Shown piece after piece: positions 26,085 to 35,202 of a stretch of 64,000 nt of DNA (the stretch's first letter is position 1; each line of letters begins with the position of its first letter). The notes below the pieces were generated by a model. That model saw only the letters and a program-made list of their open reading frames with translations. It ran no database searches and was not told where the DNA came from. Origin of the DNA: Amycolatopsis sp. FBCC-B4732 (GTDB taxonomy: Bacteria; Actinomycetota; Actinomycetes; Mycobacteriales; Pseudonocardiaceae); the NCBI RefSeq assembly GCF_023008405.1, contig NZ_CP095376.1, forward strand, positions 5,232,001 to 5,296,000, written 5' to 3'. A program made the translations under genes and the position numbers.

Positions 26085-26732
26085 TCAGCTCCTTTCCACG
26101 GCGATCACCTCGGCGACGACCGAGCAGCGCACGATGACGGGCTCGGCCGCTTCGAGCCGGGCGATCCCCGGCTGGCCCGCGGCGTTGCGCGGATCCGCCA
26201 TGTAGGCATCGAACGCGGCGACATCGGTCCACTGTGGATAGTTGACGAACGTGGTGTGGTCGGGGCCGATCGCGGCGTCCGCGGAGATGAACCCCGGGAA
26301 CTCCCGCTTCCAGTCCCCGCTGCGCTCCAGCAGCTCGGTGAGCGCGAGGGCGCTGCGGCGGCCGCCGACGTGCCGGACGGCCAGCACGACGACCCCGGGC
26401 GCGGCACCGGCGTCCGGGCCTTCGATGCGGGCGACGAGCTCGCCGCCGTAGCAGCGCGGGGCGCGCACGCCGGCCCGGCCGGCCACCCCGCGCAGCCGCT
26501 GGGCGAAGGGCCCGTCGCGGAAGGCCGTGTGGTCGGCGGCGCCGCGCCAGCCGTGGCGGAGCACCACGGTCCGCCCGTCGACGCCGAGGTGCAGCCGCGC
26601 CGACCGGAACCCGGCCGCGTCGCGCAGGCTCAGCATTTCGTCGTCGAGCTGCGCGGAGAGGAGCCGCGCGGCCGCGGCGTCCGCCGCCGACAGCACCCAG
26701 AACCCGGCGAACCCCTCGTCGCCGGTCGTCAC
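26085..26732 (-). CDS. Two-domain antibiotic biosynthesis monooxygenase (ABM)-like protein
   Basis: 215 residues from GTG 26732, which overlaps the upstream NmrA-like stop (GTGA). It looks like two ferredoxin-fold ABM domains in tandem (about 1-100 and 105-215), the second with EFPGFISAD and FVNYPQWTDVAAFDAYMADP, the typical closing strand. Cofactor-free oxygenases of this fold (ActVA-orf6 type) oxidise anthrones to quinones, and related proteins act in ring opening. In an angucycline cluster a role at the ring-B/C quinone is reasonable; catalytic residues cannot be fixed from one sequence. Confidence 0.7.
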   Translation of the reverse strand: MTTGDEGFAGFWVLSAADAAAARLLSAQLDDEMLSLRDAAGFRSARLHLGVDGRTVVLRHGWRGAADHTAFRDGPFAQRLRGVAGRAGVRAPRCYGGELVARIEGPDAGAAPGVVVLAVRHVGGRRSALALTELLERSGDWKREFPGFISADAAIGPDHTTFVNYPQWTDVAAFDAYMADPRNAAGQPGIARLEAAEPVIVRCSVVAEVIAVERS

Positions 26733-27607
26733 GCCGCACCGCGCCGGAAGCGGTCCGCGTGCTCTTCGGCCCAGTCGCGGAACGTCCGGGCGGGCCTGCC
26801 GAGCACCTCGGCGACGGTGTCCGTGCGCGTCTCCGGCGCCTCGACCAGGGTCGCGAAGTACTCGAGCGCGCCGTCGGCGTAGGCGGGCGGCCAGCCGGCC
26901 CCGACCATCGCCTGCCGCGCGGCGTCGTGGGCGACCTCGGCCCACGCGAGCTCGCGCCCGGCCGCCGCCCCGATGATCCGCAGCTGTTCGGCCTGCGAGA
27001 GCGGCTCGGGCCCGGTCACGACGTAGCGGCGGTTCTCGTGGCCGTCCTCGGTGAGCGCGCGGACCCCGACGGCGGCCAGGTCGGCTTCGTGGACCGGCGT
27101 CCGGACGGCGCCGCCGTAGGGGAACCGCACGACGTCGCCGCCCCCGAGCTGGCCGGCCCAGCCGAGCGCGTTGCAGGCGAACCCGGTGGTCTGCAGGAAG
27201 GTCCACGTCAGCCCGGCCTTCTCGATCTGCTGCTCGAGGTAGGCGTGGCAGTTGTTGTCCACCGGCTCCAGTCCGATGTGGACACCGATCGAGGAGACGA
27301 AGACGACCCGCGCGGTGTACCGGCTGATCACCTCCAGCACGGCGGGTGCGGTAGCGACGTCGAGGGTGAAGAACGGCCACATGAGGAACACGCCGGTGAC
27401 GCCGTCGAGGGCGGGCACCAGGCTTTCGGGGTCCGCCAGGTCGCCTTCGAAGACCTCGGTGCCGGCGGGGATCCGGGCCACGGCCGGGTCACCGGGCGGC
27501 ACCAGCGCGCGGGCCGCCACCCCGGCTTCGAGGAGCTGGGCCAGCGCGTGCGGCCCGACGTTGCCGGTGGGCCCGACGACCAGGACGGTCTGGGGTTTCA
27601 CGGACAC
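26729..27607 (-). CDS. NmrA-like NAD(P)-binding reductase
   Basis: 292 residues, atypical SDR. LVVGPTGNVGPHAL at the N-terminus is the dinucleotide loop, and VFVSSIGVH replaces the catalytic Ser region without a clear YxxxK, as is normal for the NmrA group. Homologues in aromatic polyketide clusters reduce quinones or quinone methides. The start is GTG 27607 behind AAAGGA; a second GTG at 27601 is possible. It heads the NmrA-ABM-P450-ferredoxin tailoring stretch. Confidence 0.78.
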   Translation of the reverse strand: MSVKPQTVLVVGPTGNVGPHALAQLLEAGVAARALVPPGDPAVARIPAGTEVFEGDLADPESLVPALDGVTGVFLMWPFFTLDVATAPAVLEVISRYTARVVFVSSIGVHIGLEPVDNNCHAYLEQQIEKAGLTWTFLQTTGFACNALGWAGQLGGGDVVRFPYGGAVRTPVHEADLAAVGVRALTEDGHENRRYVVTGPEPLSQAEQLRIIGAAAGRELAWAEVAHDAARQAMVGAGWPPAYADGALEYFATLVEAPETRTDTVAEVLGRPARTFRDWAEEHADRFRRGAA

Positions 27608-27642
27608 GGCTTTTCCTTTCCCTGAAGGGGTTTCCGGGGGCT

Positions 27643-28743
27643 TCACCGCGGTACTGCCCGCGCGCGCAGCACCGCGAGCCACCGCACCAGCACCCGCCGG
27701 GTCTGGGCGGGCTGGATCACTTCGTCGGCCGCCGGGCGCGGTCCGTCGTGCCGCCAGGCCAGGCAGACGTCGGCGCCGAGCGGGCGGGAGTCCAGCGTCA
27801 GGCCGGTGCCGGCTTCCGCCGGTCGCAGCAGCAGCGAGATGCGGGGCGTGGTCGCCGCGCAGTACGCCGCCAGCAGCGCCGGGTGCGGCCGGACCGGCGG
27901 CACGTCCGCGACCGTGACGAGGGGGATGCCGAAGGTGTCGCAGAACCCGACGAACCGGGCCGCGTCGCCGGCGCCCGCCGCGCGGTCGCACGCCGCCACC
28001 AGGCCGACCGCGTGGCCGCCGATCCGGGCCAGCGCGCACCGGGTGCCCGGCCCGGTCCCGACGGTCACGCAGTCGCCGTCGTCCACGACCTCCGCGATGA
28101 GGTCGCCGACGTCGAGGGCGGACCGGTGGCGCACCAGGCGTTCCGGCGGGTCTTCGGACGGCTCGGTGCGGGGCGGTTCGTTCCGGTTGGGCGGCAGCAG
28201 GGTCAGCAGCCGCCGGACGTCCTCCAGGCACGTCGGCTCGTCGTCGTGCACGAACTGCGCCGTGGCCGGGGCCGCGGCGCCGCGGACGGCGAAGACGAAG
28301 TCGGCCAGTGCCGCGCCGTAGGATGTGCCGCCCGGGCAGGGGCCGAGCAGGACGGTGATCTGCGGGACGGTGCCCGCCAGCGCGGCCGCCCGGCGCAGCG
28401 TGCCACCGTAGCCGTCCGGCGCGGCGACGTCCTCCCGCACCCCGGCGCAGTCGTCGAGCGCCACGACGGGGGTGCCTTCGGCCAGCGCGGTGTCCAGCAG
28501 CCGCTGGATCCCCGCGGCGGACGCCTCCCCCAGCGCGCCGCCGGCGAAGCGCAGGTCGTGCGCCCACAGGTGCACCGGGCGGCCCTCGACTTCGCCGCGC
28601 CCGGTGAGCACGCCGTCGCCGCGGTCGAACTCGGTGAACGAGCCCGGGTCCAGCAGCAGGGAGATCCGTTCCCGGGCCGTGAGCAGGCACCGGTCGTGCC
28701 GGCGCGCCGGTGCGCCGGGGTGGTCGAGCGTGTTCAGGCTCAT
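27643..28743 (-). CDS. Acyl-CoA carboxylase beta (carboxyltransferase) homologue, compact
   Basis: 366 residues, against about 520 for normal propionyl/acetyl-CoA carboxylase beta subunits. The N-terminus LTARERISLLLDPGSF, the central GPCPGGTSYGAALADF oxyanion loop and the C-terminal ARFVGFCDTFGIPLVTVADVP are the family landmarks, but the segments between them are shortened. Two roles are known for such genes in angucycline clusters: malonyl-CoA supply, and (JadN type) decarboxylation of the polyketide. No biotin-carboxylase partner gene is here, which with the shortening favours the second. The ATG at 28743 overlaps the MFS stop. Confidence 0.8.
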   Translation of the reverse strand: MSLNTLDHPGAPARRHDRCLLTARERISLLLDPGSFTEFDRGDGVLTGRGEVEGRPVHLWAHDLRFAGGALGEASAAGIQRLLDTALAEGTPVVALDDCAGVREDVAAPDGYGGTLRRAAALAGTVPQITVLLGPCPGGTSYGAALADFVFAVRGAAAPATAQFVHDDEPTCLEDVRRLLTLLPPNRNEPPRTEPSEDPPERLVRHRSALDVGDLIAEVVDDGDCVTVGTGPGTRCALARIGGHAVGLVAACDRAAGAGDAARFVGFCDTFGIPLVTVADVPPVRPHPALLAAYCAATTPRISLLLRPAEAGTGLTLDSRPLGADVCLAWRHDGPRPAADEVIQPAQTRRVLVRWLAVLRARAVPR

Positions 28744-29933
28744 CTGCTTCCTCCTCGAGACTCCGCGGACGCGCGCCGCCACCCGGCTAGCGCGACGGCC
28801 GCGCCCGCGCCCCCCACCGCCGTGACGACCGTCCACACCGGACCGTCCAGGCCGGCCACCGCCACGCCCGCGAGCACCACGGCCACCGCGCCGAACTGCA
28901 CGCAGCTCTGGTAGACGGGGACCGCCCTGGCCCGGGCCGCGGCCGGCAGCGCGGCCACCGCCTGGACGTTGAGCGCGCCGAAGGCGAAGACGAACCCGAG
29001 ACCGGCGAGCACCAGCGTCGGTGCCAGCCGCGGGTAGCCGTCCCCCGGCAGCGGCAGCAGCTGCCAGGCGTAGCCCGCCGCGGCCGCCACCGCCCCGGCG
29101 GCGATCAGCCGGGCGGTGCCGATCGCCGCGACCAGCCGCGCGGTGACCGGCGAGGTCAGCGCGACCGGCAGGCACGCGGGCAGGCAGCCGGCGGCGGCGG
29201 CGAGCGGGCTCCAGCCGCGTTCGTGCAGCGCGTAGGTCGTGACCAGCAGGGTCGTCAGGTAGGTGCCGTTGAGCGCCGCCGCGCCGAACGCCGACCGCGC
29301 GAACGGGCCGTTGCGCGCCAGTCCCCGCGGGAACGCCGCGACCGGCGCCCGCGGCCCGTCCGGGGGCACCACCGCGGCGGCGAGCCCGGCGAGGACCAGC
29401 GCGACCGGCGCCGGGAACAGCAGCACCCACCGCAGTCCGGCGCCGGCGAGCGCACCCGACACCAGCAGGCCCGTGGTGAAGCCCGCCGCGCCGAACGCCG
29501 CGTACAGCGCCACCGCCCGCCGCTGCCGGTCGCCCTCGGGGACCGCGGCGGTGAGCACGGCCAGCCCGCCGGGCGCGGTGAGCGCGGCGCACGCGCCCTT
29601 GACCAGCCGGGCCGCCACGAGCACCGCGAAGTCCCCGGTCACGCCGGCGACCACGGACGCGGCCGCGAAGGCGAGCAACGCCGCCAGGTAGACCCGCCGC
29701 GTGCCGAACCGGGCCGCGAGCCACGGGCCCGCGGGCAGCACCGCACCGAACCCGGCGGCGAACGCGGTCAGCAGCCACTGCGCCTGCCCCGGCCCGGCGC
29801 CGAACGCCCCGGCCAGCGCCGGGAGCACGGGCACGAGCACCGACACCTCGAGCGCGTCGAGCAGCATCGTCCCGGCGAGCACGAAGACCAGCGGCCGCGG
29901 GGCCGCGCGGACCGGACCTGCCGTCTGCGCCAC
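28740..29933 (-). CDS. MFS transporter, probable exporter
   Basis: 397 residues with about 12 hydrophobic helices in the drug-antiporter layout; GPWLAARFGTRRVYLAALL is the loop 2-3 motif A. Third transporter of the cluster, and the only one inside the long biosynthetic operon. It starts at GTG 29933, 5 nt after the oxygenase-reductase stop. Product export is the likely job. Confidence 0.82.
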   Translation of the reverse strand: MAQTAGPVRAAPRPLVFVLAGTMLLDALEVSVLVPVLPALAGAFGAGPGQAQWLLTAFAAGFGAVLPAGPWLAARFGTRRVYLAALLAFAAASVVAGVTGDFAVLVAARLVKGACAALTAPGGLAVLTAAVPEGDRQRRAVALYAAFGAAGFTTGLLVSGALAGAGLRWVLLFPAPVALVLAGLAAAVVPPDGPRAPVAAFPRGLARNGPFARSAFGAAALNGTYLTTLLVTTYALHERGWSPLAAAAGCLPACLPVALTSPVTARLVAAIGTARLIAAGAVAAAAGYAWQLLPLPGDGYPRLAPTLVLAGLGFVFAFGALNVQAVAALPAAARARAVPVYQSCVQFGAVAVVLAGVAVAGLDGPVWTVVTAVGGAGAAVALAGWRRASAESRGGSR

Positions 29934-29938
29934 GGTCC

Positions 29939-31897
29939 TCAGCCGCCCAGCAGGGTACCGCCGCTGGCGTCCACGTAGGACCCGGTGATCCAGCGGGCGC
30001 CGGGGCCGGCGAGGAACTCGACGACCGCGGCGACGTCGTCGGTCTCCCCGACCCGGCCGAACGCCGAGAGCGATGCCATCTGCGCGACGACTTCGGCGTT
30101 GCGGAAGACCGGCGAGCCGTTGTCGGTGATGCCCGGCCCGACGCTGTTCACGGTGATCCCGCGCGGGCCGAGGTGCTTGGCGAAGTGCAGGGTGAGCTGG
30201 TCGACCGCGCCCTTGGTCATCGCGTACGCGACCTCCTGCGGATTCGCGAACCGGGTCAGGCCCGAGGAGATGTTCACGATCCGGCCGCCGTCGGGCAGGT
30301 TCGGCAGGGCGCGCTGGACGAGGAAGAACGGCGCCTTGGCGTTGACCGCGTAGAGCCGGTCGAACTGCTCGGGCGTGATGTCCTCCGGGGCCACCCCGCC
30401 CATCACGCCGGCGTTGTTGACCAGGATGTCGAGGTCGGTGCTCCCGGTGCGCTCCTTGAGCCCGAGTTCGAGGGCGAGGAACAGCTCGTGGACGCCGCCG
30501 GGTGCGGCCAGGTCGGCGCGCACCGCGAACGCCCGTCCGCCGTCGCCCTCGATGGTGGCCACGACCTCGGCGGCCGCGTCCTCGTTTTCCGCGTAGTGCA
30601 CGGCGACGAGCGCGCCGGCGCGGGCGAGCCGCTCGGCGGTCGCGCGGCCGATGCCGCGGCTCGACCCGGTGACCAGCGCGGTCTTTCCGCTCAGCTGAGC
30701 CATTTCCGTCCTCCTGGGGGTGGTGGGGCCGGCGCCGGGGCGCGCGGCCGGGCGTGGGGTGTCGAGCGAGCTGATCGCCGCGGCGAGGTGCCGGCGCACC
30801 GGGCCGAGGTCGAGCAGCTCCCCGACCACTTCGCGCAGCGCCTCGACCTCCGGGCCGCCGAGCAGCAGGTTCGCCTGGGCTTCGATGCCGGCGAGCGCGC
30901 GCCGCCCGACCGCGTGCCGGACGTCGTGGTAACCCGCCAGCAGCGCCTCGTCGGGCCCGCCGGTGAACTGGGCCGCCAGCCGCGGGGCGAGCTCCGCGGC
31001 GTCCTGGAGGCCGAGGTTGATCGCCTGGCCGCCGACCGGGAGCTGCGCGTGGGCCGCGTCGCCGGCCAGCACGATCCGGCCCGCGCGGTACCGCTCCGCC
31101 TGCCGCCGGACGTCCCCGAAGGCGTTGACCCACACGGCTTCGCCGTGCGAGACGTCCTCGCCGGTGACGCCGCGCCACACCTCGGCGAACTCGGCGAACC
31201 CGGGCTCCCCCGGCGAAGTGCGCGGGGCGCGGCCGTATTCGTGGACCATGAGCCGGGTCGTCCCGTCCGGCCCGCGTGAGGCGATCGCGAGCCCGGCGGG
31301 GCGCCGTTCGAAGCGCCGGTCCGGTACGTCGATCCCGCGGACGTCGGCCCGCAGCAGCTCCCGATTCGCGTCGTGGCCCGGGAAGCCGATGCCGGCCAGC
31401 CGGCGCACGGTGCTGTCCTCGCCGTCGCAGCCGGCGACGAAGGCGGCCCGCCACCGGGCCGGGCCGGCCGGTCCGGTCGCGGTCACCTCGACGTGGGTCC
31501 CGTGCTCGGTCAGCGCGGTGACCCGGTGCCCGCGGCGCAGGTCCGCGCCGCGCGCCACTGCCCGCCGGGCGAGCACGGCTTCGACCTCGGTCTGCGGCGC
31601 TTTCCACTGCCCCGCGTAGGGGTGTGCCGGATCGGCCTCGGTCAGGTCGAGCCCGAGCCCGCCGAAGTGACCGGCCCCGCCGCGCGGCGGCGGGCCGAGC
31701 TCGTCGAGCAGCCCGCGTTCGGCGAACAGCTCCATCGTGCGGGCGTGCAGCGTCGACGCGCGGGACTCGGTGTGCGGCGCGGTCCGCTGCTCCAGCACGG
31801 TCACGGCGACGCCGGCGGCGCTGAGGTCGTGCGCCAGCAGCAAACCGGCCGGGCCGGCGCCGACGACGAGCACGTCGGCGGCCTCGAGGCGGGTCAC
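29939..31897 (-). CDS. Fused flavin oxygenase - SDR reductase (UrdM/PgaM type)
   Basis: 652 residues in one frame from GTG 31897, which overlaps the aromatase stop. Residues 1-398 are an aromatic FAD hydroxylase: VVGAGPAG (FAD), CDGEDSTVR (DG motif) and LAGDAAHAQLPVGGQAIN (GD motif); it lacks the C-terminal thioredoxin-like domain seen in PgaE. Residues 399-652 are a complete SDR: TGSSRGIGRA, an ISSG Ser and YAMTK as Tyr/Lys pair. In angucycline pathways such proteins oxidise the ring B/C quinone region and reduce the C-6 ketone or set C-12b chemistry. An internal ATG with a strong ribosome site lies exactly at the domain junction (listed separately), so both the fusion and the free reductase are probably made. 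Confidence 0.92.
   Translation of the reverse strand: MTRLEAADVLVVGAGPAGLLLAHDLSAAGVAVTVLEQRTAPHTESRASTLHARTMELFAERGLLDELGPPPRGGAGHFGGLGLDLTEADPAHPYAGQWKAPQTEVEAVLARRAVARGADLRRGHRVTALTEHGTHVEVTATGPAGPARWRAAFVAGCDGEDSTVRRLAGIGFPGHDANRELLRADVRGIDVPDRRFERRPAGLAIASRGPDGTTRLMVHEYGRAPRTSPGEPGFAEFAEVWRGVTGEDVSHGEAVWVNAFGDVRRQAERYRAGRIVLAGDAAHAQLPVGGQAINLGLQDAAELAPRLAAQFTGGPDEALLAGYHDVRHAVGRRALAGIEAQANLLLGGPEVEALREVVGELLDLGPVRRHLAAAISSLDTPRPAARPGAGPTTPRRTEMAQLSGKTALVTGSSRGIGRATAERLARAGALVAVHYAENEDAAAEVVATIEGDGGRAFAVRADLAAPGGVHELFLALELGLKERTGSTDLDILVNNAGVMGGVAPEDITPEQFDRLYAVNAKAPFFLVQRALPNLPDGGRIVNISSGLTRFANPQEVAYAMTKGAVDQLTLHFAKHLGPRGITVNSVGPGITDNGSPVFRNAEVVAQMASLSAFGRVGETDDVAAVVEFLAGPGARWITGSYVDASGGTLLGG
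30701..30715 (-). promoter_or_regulatory. Internal ribosome-binding site and ATG for the reductase domain
   Basis: AGGAGGA (30715-30709), 5-nt gap, ATG (30703-30701) at codon 399 of the fusion gene. It is one of the best Shine-Dalgarno sequences in the window and sits at the join between the oxygenase and SDR domains, giving a 254-residue free reductase. As I recall, PgaM has the same dual arrangement. Confidence 0.75.
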
Positions 31898-32823
31898 GGC
31901 CGCGCTTCCGCGTGGTCCTTCGCGAAGCCGAGCGTCGCCCGGCTGTTGGTGCTCAGCGCGGTCCGGACGAACTCGCGGGCCTCGGCGACCCCGGCGCCGG
32001 CCCCGAGCACCTTCGCGATGTTCGCGGTGTTGAGCACGACGGTGTGCTCCGACGACGCCGTCGTGCCGCCGCCGGGCTCCTCGGCGAAGTCCCAGCGGCC
32101 GGTGTGCAGCGTCATCAGCGCGGGCAGCGTGGTCTGCTTGTAGACGATCCGGTGGTGCGGGAAGCACACCCGGACCGACTCGGTGGTGTGCACCGAACCG
32201 TCCTTCGCGCGGGTGTCCATCCGCAGCACCTGCAGGCCGGGGCTCGGCTCGCGCAGGTCGACCGAAGAGACGTGCGGCAGCCGCTCGGCCCACAGCGCGG
32301 CCTGGTCGACGAAGTCGTACACGTCCTTGGCCGGGGCGTCGATCCGGACGGTGTCGGTGAACGAGAACGTCAGCTCGGGGTTGGTCACCAGTTCGACGTT
32401 GTGCTTGAGCGCGGCCAGTTCCGACCGGCTGTTCGTGTCGACCGCCCGGTCGATCCACGCCAGGCCGCCCGGGTCGTCGCCGACCGCGCGGTAGGCGTGC
32501 AGGAGCCGCACCTTCGCCGTGGCCGCCGACACCGGTTCGACGATCCACGTGCCGCTCATCTCGGCGACGGGCGGCGTGGAAACCTCCTGGTGGAAGGAAA
32601 TCCGCCGGGCCGCCGGGTCGAGTTCGCGGCGCGAGGTCCAGTTCTTGGGCTCGCCGTTGGCGGTCGCCCAGATCCGGATCCGCTCGGTGCCTTCGCCCCG
32701 CTCGACGTGGTCGACGAAGACCGTCGGCGGGAAGATCCGCGGCCAGTTCGCCACTTCCGCGACGAGCCGGTAGACCTCGTCCGCCGGCGCGTCGACGAGG
32801 ATGTCGTGTTCCGCTTCGCGCAT
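31894..32823 (-). CDS. Didomain polyketide aromatase/cyclase
   Basis: 309 residues with two START/SRPBCC domains, about 1-150 and 160-309, each starting with the same pattern (EHDILVDAPADEVYRLVAEV and FTDTVRIDAPAKDVYDFVDQA). Didomain ARO/CYCs act on C-9-reduced chains to close and dehydrate the first ring (UrdL/JadD/ActVII group). It follows the ketoreductase by 27 nt and is coupled to the oxygenase-reductase downstream. Confidence 0.93.
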   Translation of the reverse strand: MREAEHDILVDAPADEVYRLVAEVANWPRIFPPTVFVDHVERGEGTERIRIWATANGEPKNWTSRRELDPAARRISFHQEVSTPPVAEMSGTWIVEPVSAATAKVRLLHAYRAVGDDPGGLAWIDRAVDTNSRSELAALKHNVELVTNPELTFSFTDTVRIDAPAKDVYDFVDQAALWAERLPHVSSVDLREPSPGLQVLRMDTRAKDGSVHTTESVRVCFPHHRIVYKQTTLPALMTLHTGRWDFAEEPGGGTTASSEHTVVLNTANIAKVLGAGAGVAEAREFVRTALSTNSRATLGFAKDHAEARP

Positions 32824-32850
32824 GGTCGTCCTCCAGTCCTGCTCGCCGGA

Positions 32851-33636
32851 TCAGAAGTTGCCGAGCCCGCCGCAGACGTTGAGCGCCTGCGCGGTGATCG
32901 AGCCCGCGGTGTCGGTCACCAGGTAGCCGACGAGGCCCGCGACCTCGTCCGGCGTCGAGTAGCGGCCGAGCGGGATCTTGGCCTGGAACTTCTTCAGCAC
33001 CTCGTCCTCGGACGTCCCGTACGCGGCCGCGTAACCCTGCCGGACCCGTTCGGCCATCGGGGTTTCGACGTAGCCGGGGCAGACCGCGTTGACGGTGATG
33101 CCGGCCGGGGCCAGCTCGTTGCCGAGCGCCTTGGTGAACCCGACGACCCCGTGCTTGGACGCCGAGTACGGCGCGCCCAGCACGACCCCTTGTTTTCCCG
33201 CGGTGGAAGCGATGTTGACGATCCGGCCGTGGCCGGCCGCCACCATGCCGCCGGTGGTGAGGACCTCGCGGGTCACCCGGAACACGCTGGTGAGGTTGGT
33301 TTCGATGACGTCGAGCCACAGCTCGTCGGCGATCTCCGCGGTGACACCGCCGCCCGGGCGGCCGGCGTTGTTGACGAGCACGCCGACCGGGCCGTACCGG
33401 TCGACGGCGGCGCGCACGAACGCGGTCACGTCCTCGCCGGACCGCACGTCGCACGCGGCCCCGTCGGCTTCGAAGCCGGCGTCGCGCAGCTCCTTCACGG
33501 TGGTGGCGACGTTCTCGGCGGTGCGTGCGCCGAGGAAAACGCGCAGGCCCCGGCGGGCCAGCAGCTTGCTCACGGCGAGCCCGATCCCGCTCGTGGCGCC
33601 GGTGACGACCGCGGTGCGGCCTTCCTGGTCGGTCAT
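32851..33636 (-). CDS. Polyketide C-9 ketoreductase (ActIII family)
   Basis: 261 residues, SDR fold, reduces the C-9 keto group of the nascent decaketide with NADPH. TGATSGIG at 13-20, NNAG near 88, a catalytic Ser in NIASTAGK and YSASK as the Tyr/Lys pair. PGYVETPMAERVR is the typical ActIII lid. It lies between ACP and aromatase, as in other angucycline operons (order E-F-A-B-C-D-L-M). Confidence 0.95.
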   Translation of the reverse strand: MTDQEGRTAVVTGATSGIGLAVSKLLARRGLRVFLGARTAENVATTVKELRDAGFEADGAACDVRSGEDVTAFVRAAVDRYGPVGVLVNNAGRPGGGVTAEIADELWLDVIETNLTSVFRVTREVLTTGGMVAAGHGRIVNIASTAGKQGVVLGAPYSASKHGVVGFTKALGNELAPAGITVNAVCPGYVETPMAERVRQGYAAAYGTSEDEVLKKFQAKIPLGRYSTPDEVAGLVGYLVTDTAGSITAQALNVCGGLGNF

Positions 33637-33667
33637 TCCTGCTCCCGTCGTCGTGGGGGTGGCCGGG

Positions 33668-33928
33668 TCAGGCGCGGACCCGGGCCAGGTGCTCGTTCAC
33701 CAGCTCGACCAGCGCCCGCGGCGTCGTGGCCTCCGCCAGTGCGGATTCGTCGAGGGTCAGGCCGTACTCGCGCTCGATCCGGCCGGCGGTTTCCAGCAGC
33801 GCCAGCGAGTCGTAGCCCAGTTCGGCGAACTCGACGCCGGCGGGATCGCCGGCCGGTTCTTCGGTCTCCCCCGAGCCCTCGCGCAGGATCCGCATCAGGT
33901 CGTCGAGGGTGAATCCCGTGTCGGACAT
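33668..33928 (-). CDS. Type II PKS acyl carrier protein
   Basis: 86 residues. LGYDSLAL carries the phosphopantetheine Ser (Ser41) in the DSL motif. Start at ATG 33928, 2 nt after the KS-beta stop, with an AAGG ribosome site. It holds the growing poly-beta-keto chain; a holo-ACP synthase must come from elsewhere because none is in the window. Confidence 0.96.
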   Translation of the reverse strand: MSDTGFTLDDLMRILREGSGETEEPAGDPAGVEFAELGYDSLALLETAGRIEREYGLTLDESALAEATTPRALVELVNEHLARVRA

Positions 33929-33930
33929 GC

Positions 33931-35202
33931 CTAGCCTTTCTTTCCACTGTGGACGGTGCGGACGAGCATCGCCGAGTTGAACCCGTTGCCCCGGGCGAGG
34001 ACCAGCGCCGACCGCAGCGGGCGCGGGCGGGCCTCGGTGACCAGATCGAGTTCGAGCCCGGCGGCCGGGCGGACCCCGGTGGCCGGCGGGAGGACGCCGT
34101 GGCGCAGGGAAAGCAGCGCCGTGGCGAGGTCGAGCGCGGCCGCCCCGGAGCAGAGCCGCCCGGTCAGCGTCTTCGGCGCGGTCACCGGGACGCCGTGCGG
34201 GCCGAACACCGCGCGGATCGCCGCCGCCTCGGCGCGGTCGAGCGCGGGAACGGCGGCCGCGTCGGCGAACACGACGTCGACCTCGGCCGCGGTGGTGCCG
34301 GCGTCGGCCAGCGCGAGCTCGATCGCCCGCCGCAGCCCGGGTTCCCCGCCGCTGCCGGGCGGCGGGTCGAAGGTCGCCGCGTGCCCGGCGATCTCGCCGT
34401 AGACCTCGGCTCCGCGGGCCTCGGCGGCCGCGAGCGGCTCCAGGATCAGCAGCGCCCCGCCCTCGCCGGGTACGTGCCCGGCCGCCGCGGTGTCGAAGGG
34501 CAGGTAGGCCCGCCGCGGGTCGTCGCTCGTGCTCAGCGTCCCCGCGGCCAGCTGCGCCGCCCAGCCCCACGGGCAGATCGACGCGTCCATCCCGCCGGAG
34601 ACCACCAGGCCGGTGCCCTTGCGGATCTGGCGGCGGGCCTGCGCGACGGCGTCGAGGCCGCCCGCCTGGTCGCTCACCACCACGCCGCTGGGCCCGCGCA
34701 TCCCGTGCCGGATGGAGATCTGCCCGCTGTTGACGGCGTAGAACCACGCGAACGACTGGTAGGCGCTGACGTACTTGCCACCGCGGGACCACAGGTTGCG
34801 CAGTTCGTTCTGCCCGAACTCGAAGCCGCCGGACGAGCTCGCGGTGACCACGCCCATGCTGAACGACGGCAGCTCGTCCGGGTTCACGCCGGCGTCGGCC
34901 AGCGCCTCGTCGGCGGCCACCAGCGCGAGCTGGGTCATCAGGTCGGTCTGCGGCAGCAGCCGGCCCGGCAGGTGCGCGGCCGGGTCGAACCCGGTGACCT
35001 GCCCGGCCAGCCGCGCCGGGTAGCGGGCGGGGTCGAAGCGGGTGATCCGGCGGATCGCGGACTCGCCGGCGCGGGTGGCGCTCCAGTGCCGTCCCGCGCC
35101 CAGCCCGGTCGGGGCCGTGACGCCGATCCCGGTCACCACGACCGGCCCGGTGCCCGCGTGCTCCGCCGCGCCCGGCGCCGGCCGCGCCTCGACCGCGGTC
35201 AC
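33931..35202 (-). CDS. Ketosynthase beta / chain-length factor
   Basis: 423 residues, partner of KS-alpha. The active-site Cys is replaced by Gln: VVVSDQAGG (Gln179), the normal sign of a chain-length factor, which decarboxylates malonyl-ACP and sets chain length. The product expected from the context is a C20 decaketide. GTG 35202 overlaps the KS-alpha stop (GTGA), ensuring 1:1 synthesis. Confidence 0.97.
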   Translation of the reverse strand: MTAVEARPAPGAAEHAGTGPVVVTGIGVTAPTGLGAGRHWSATRAGESAIRRITRFDPARYPARLAGQVTGFDPAAHLPGRLLPQTDLMTQLALVAADEALADAGVNPDELPSFSMGVVTASSSGGFEFGQNELRNLWSRGGKYVSAYQSFAWFYAVNSGQISIRHGMRGPSGVVVSDQAGGLDAVAQARRQIRKGTGLVVSGGMDASICPWGWAAQLAAGTLSTSDDPRRAYLPFDTAAAGHVPGEGGALLILEPLAAAEARGAEVYGEIAGHAATFDPPPGSGGEPGLRRAIELALADAGTTAAEVDVVFADAAAVPALDRAEAAAIRAVFGPHGVPVTAPKTLTGRLCSGAAALDLATALLSLRHGVLPPATGVRPAAGLELDLVTEARPRPLRSALVLARGNGFNSAMLVRTVHSGKKG

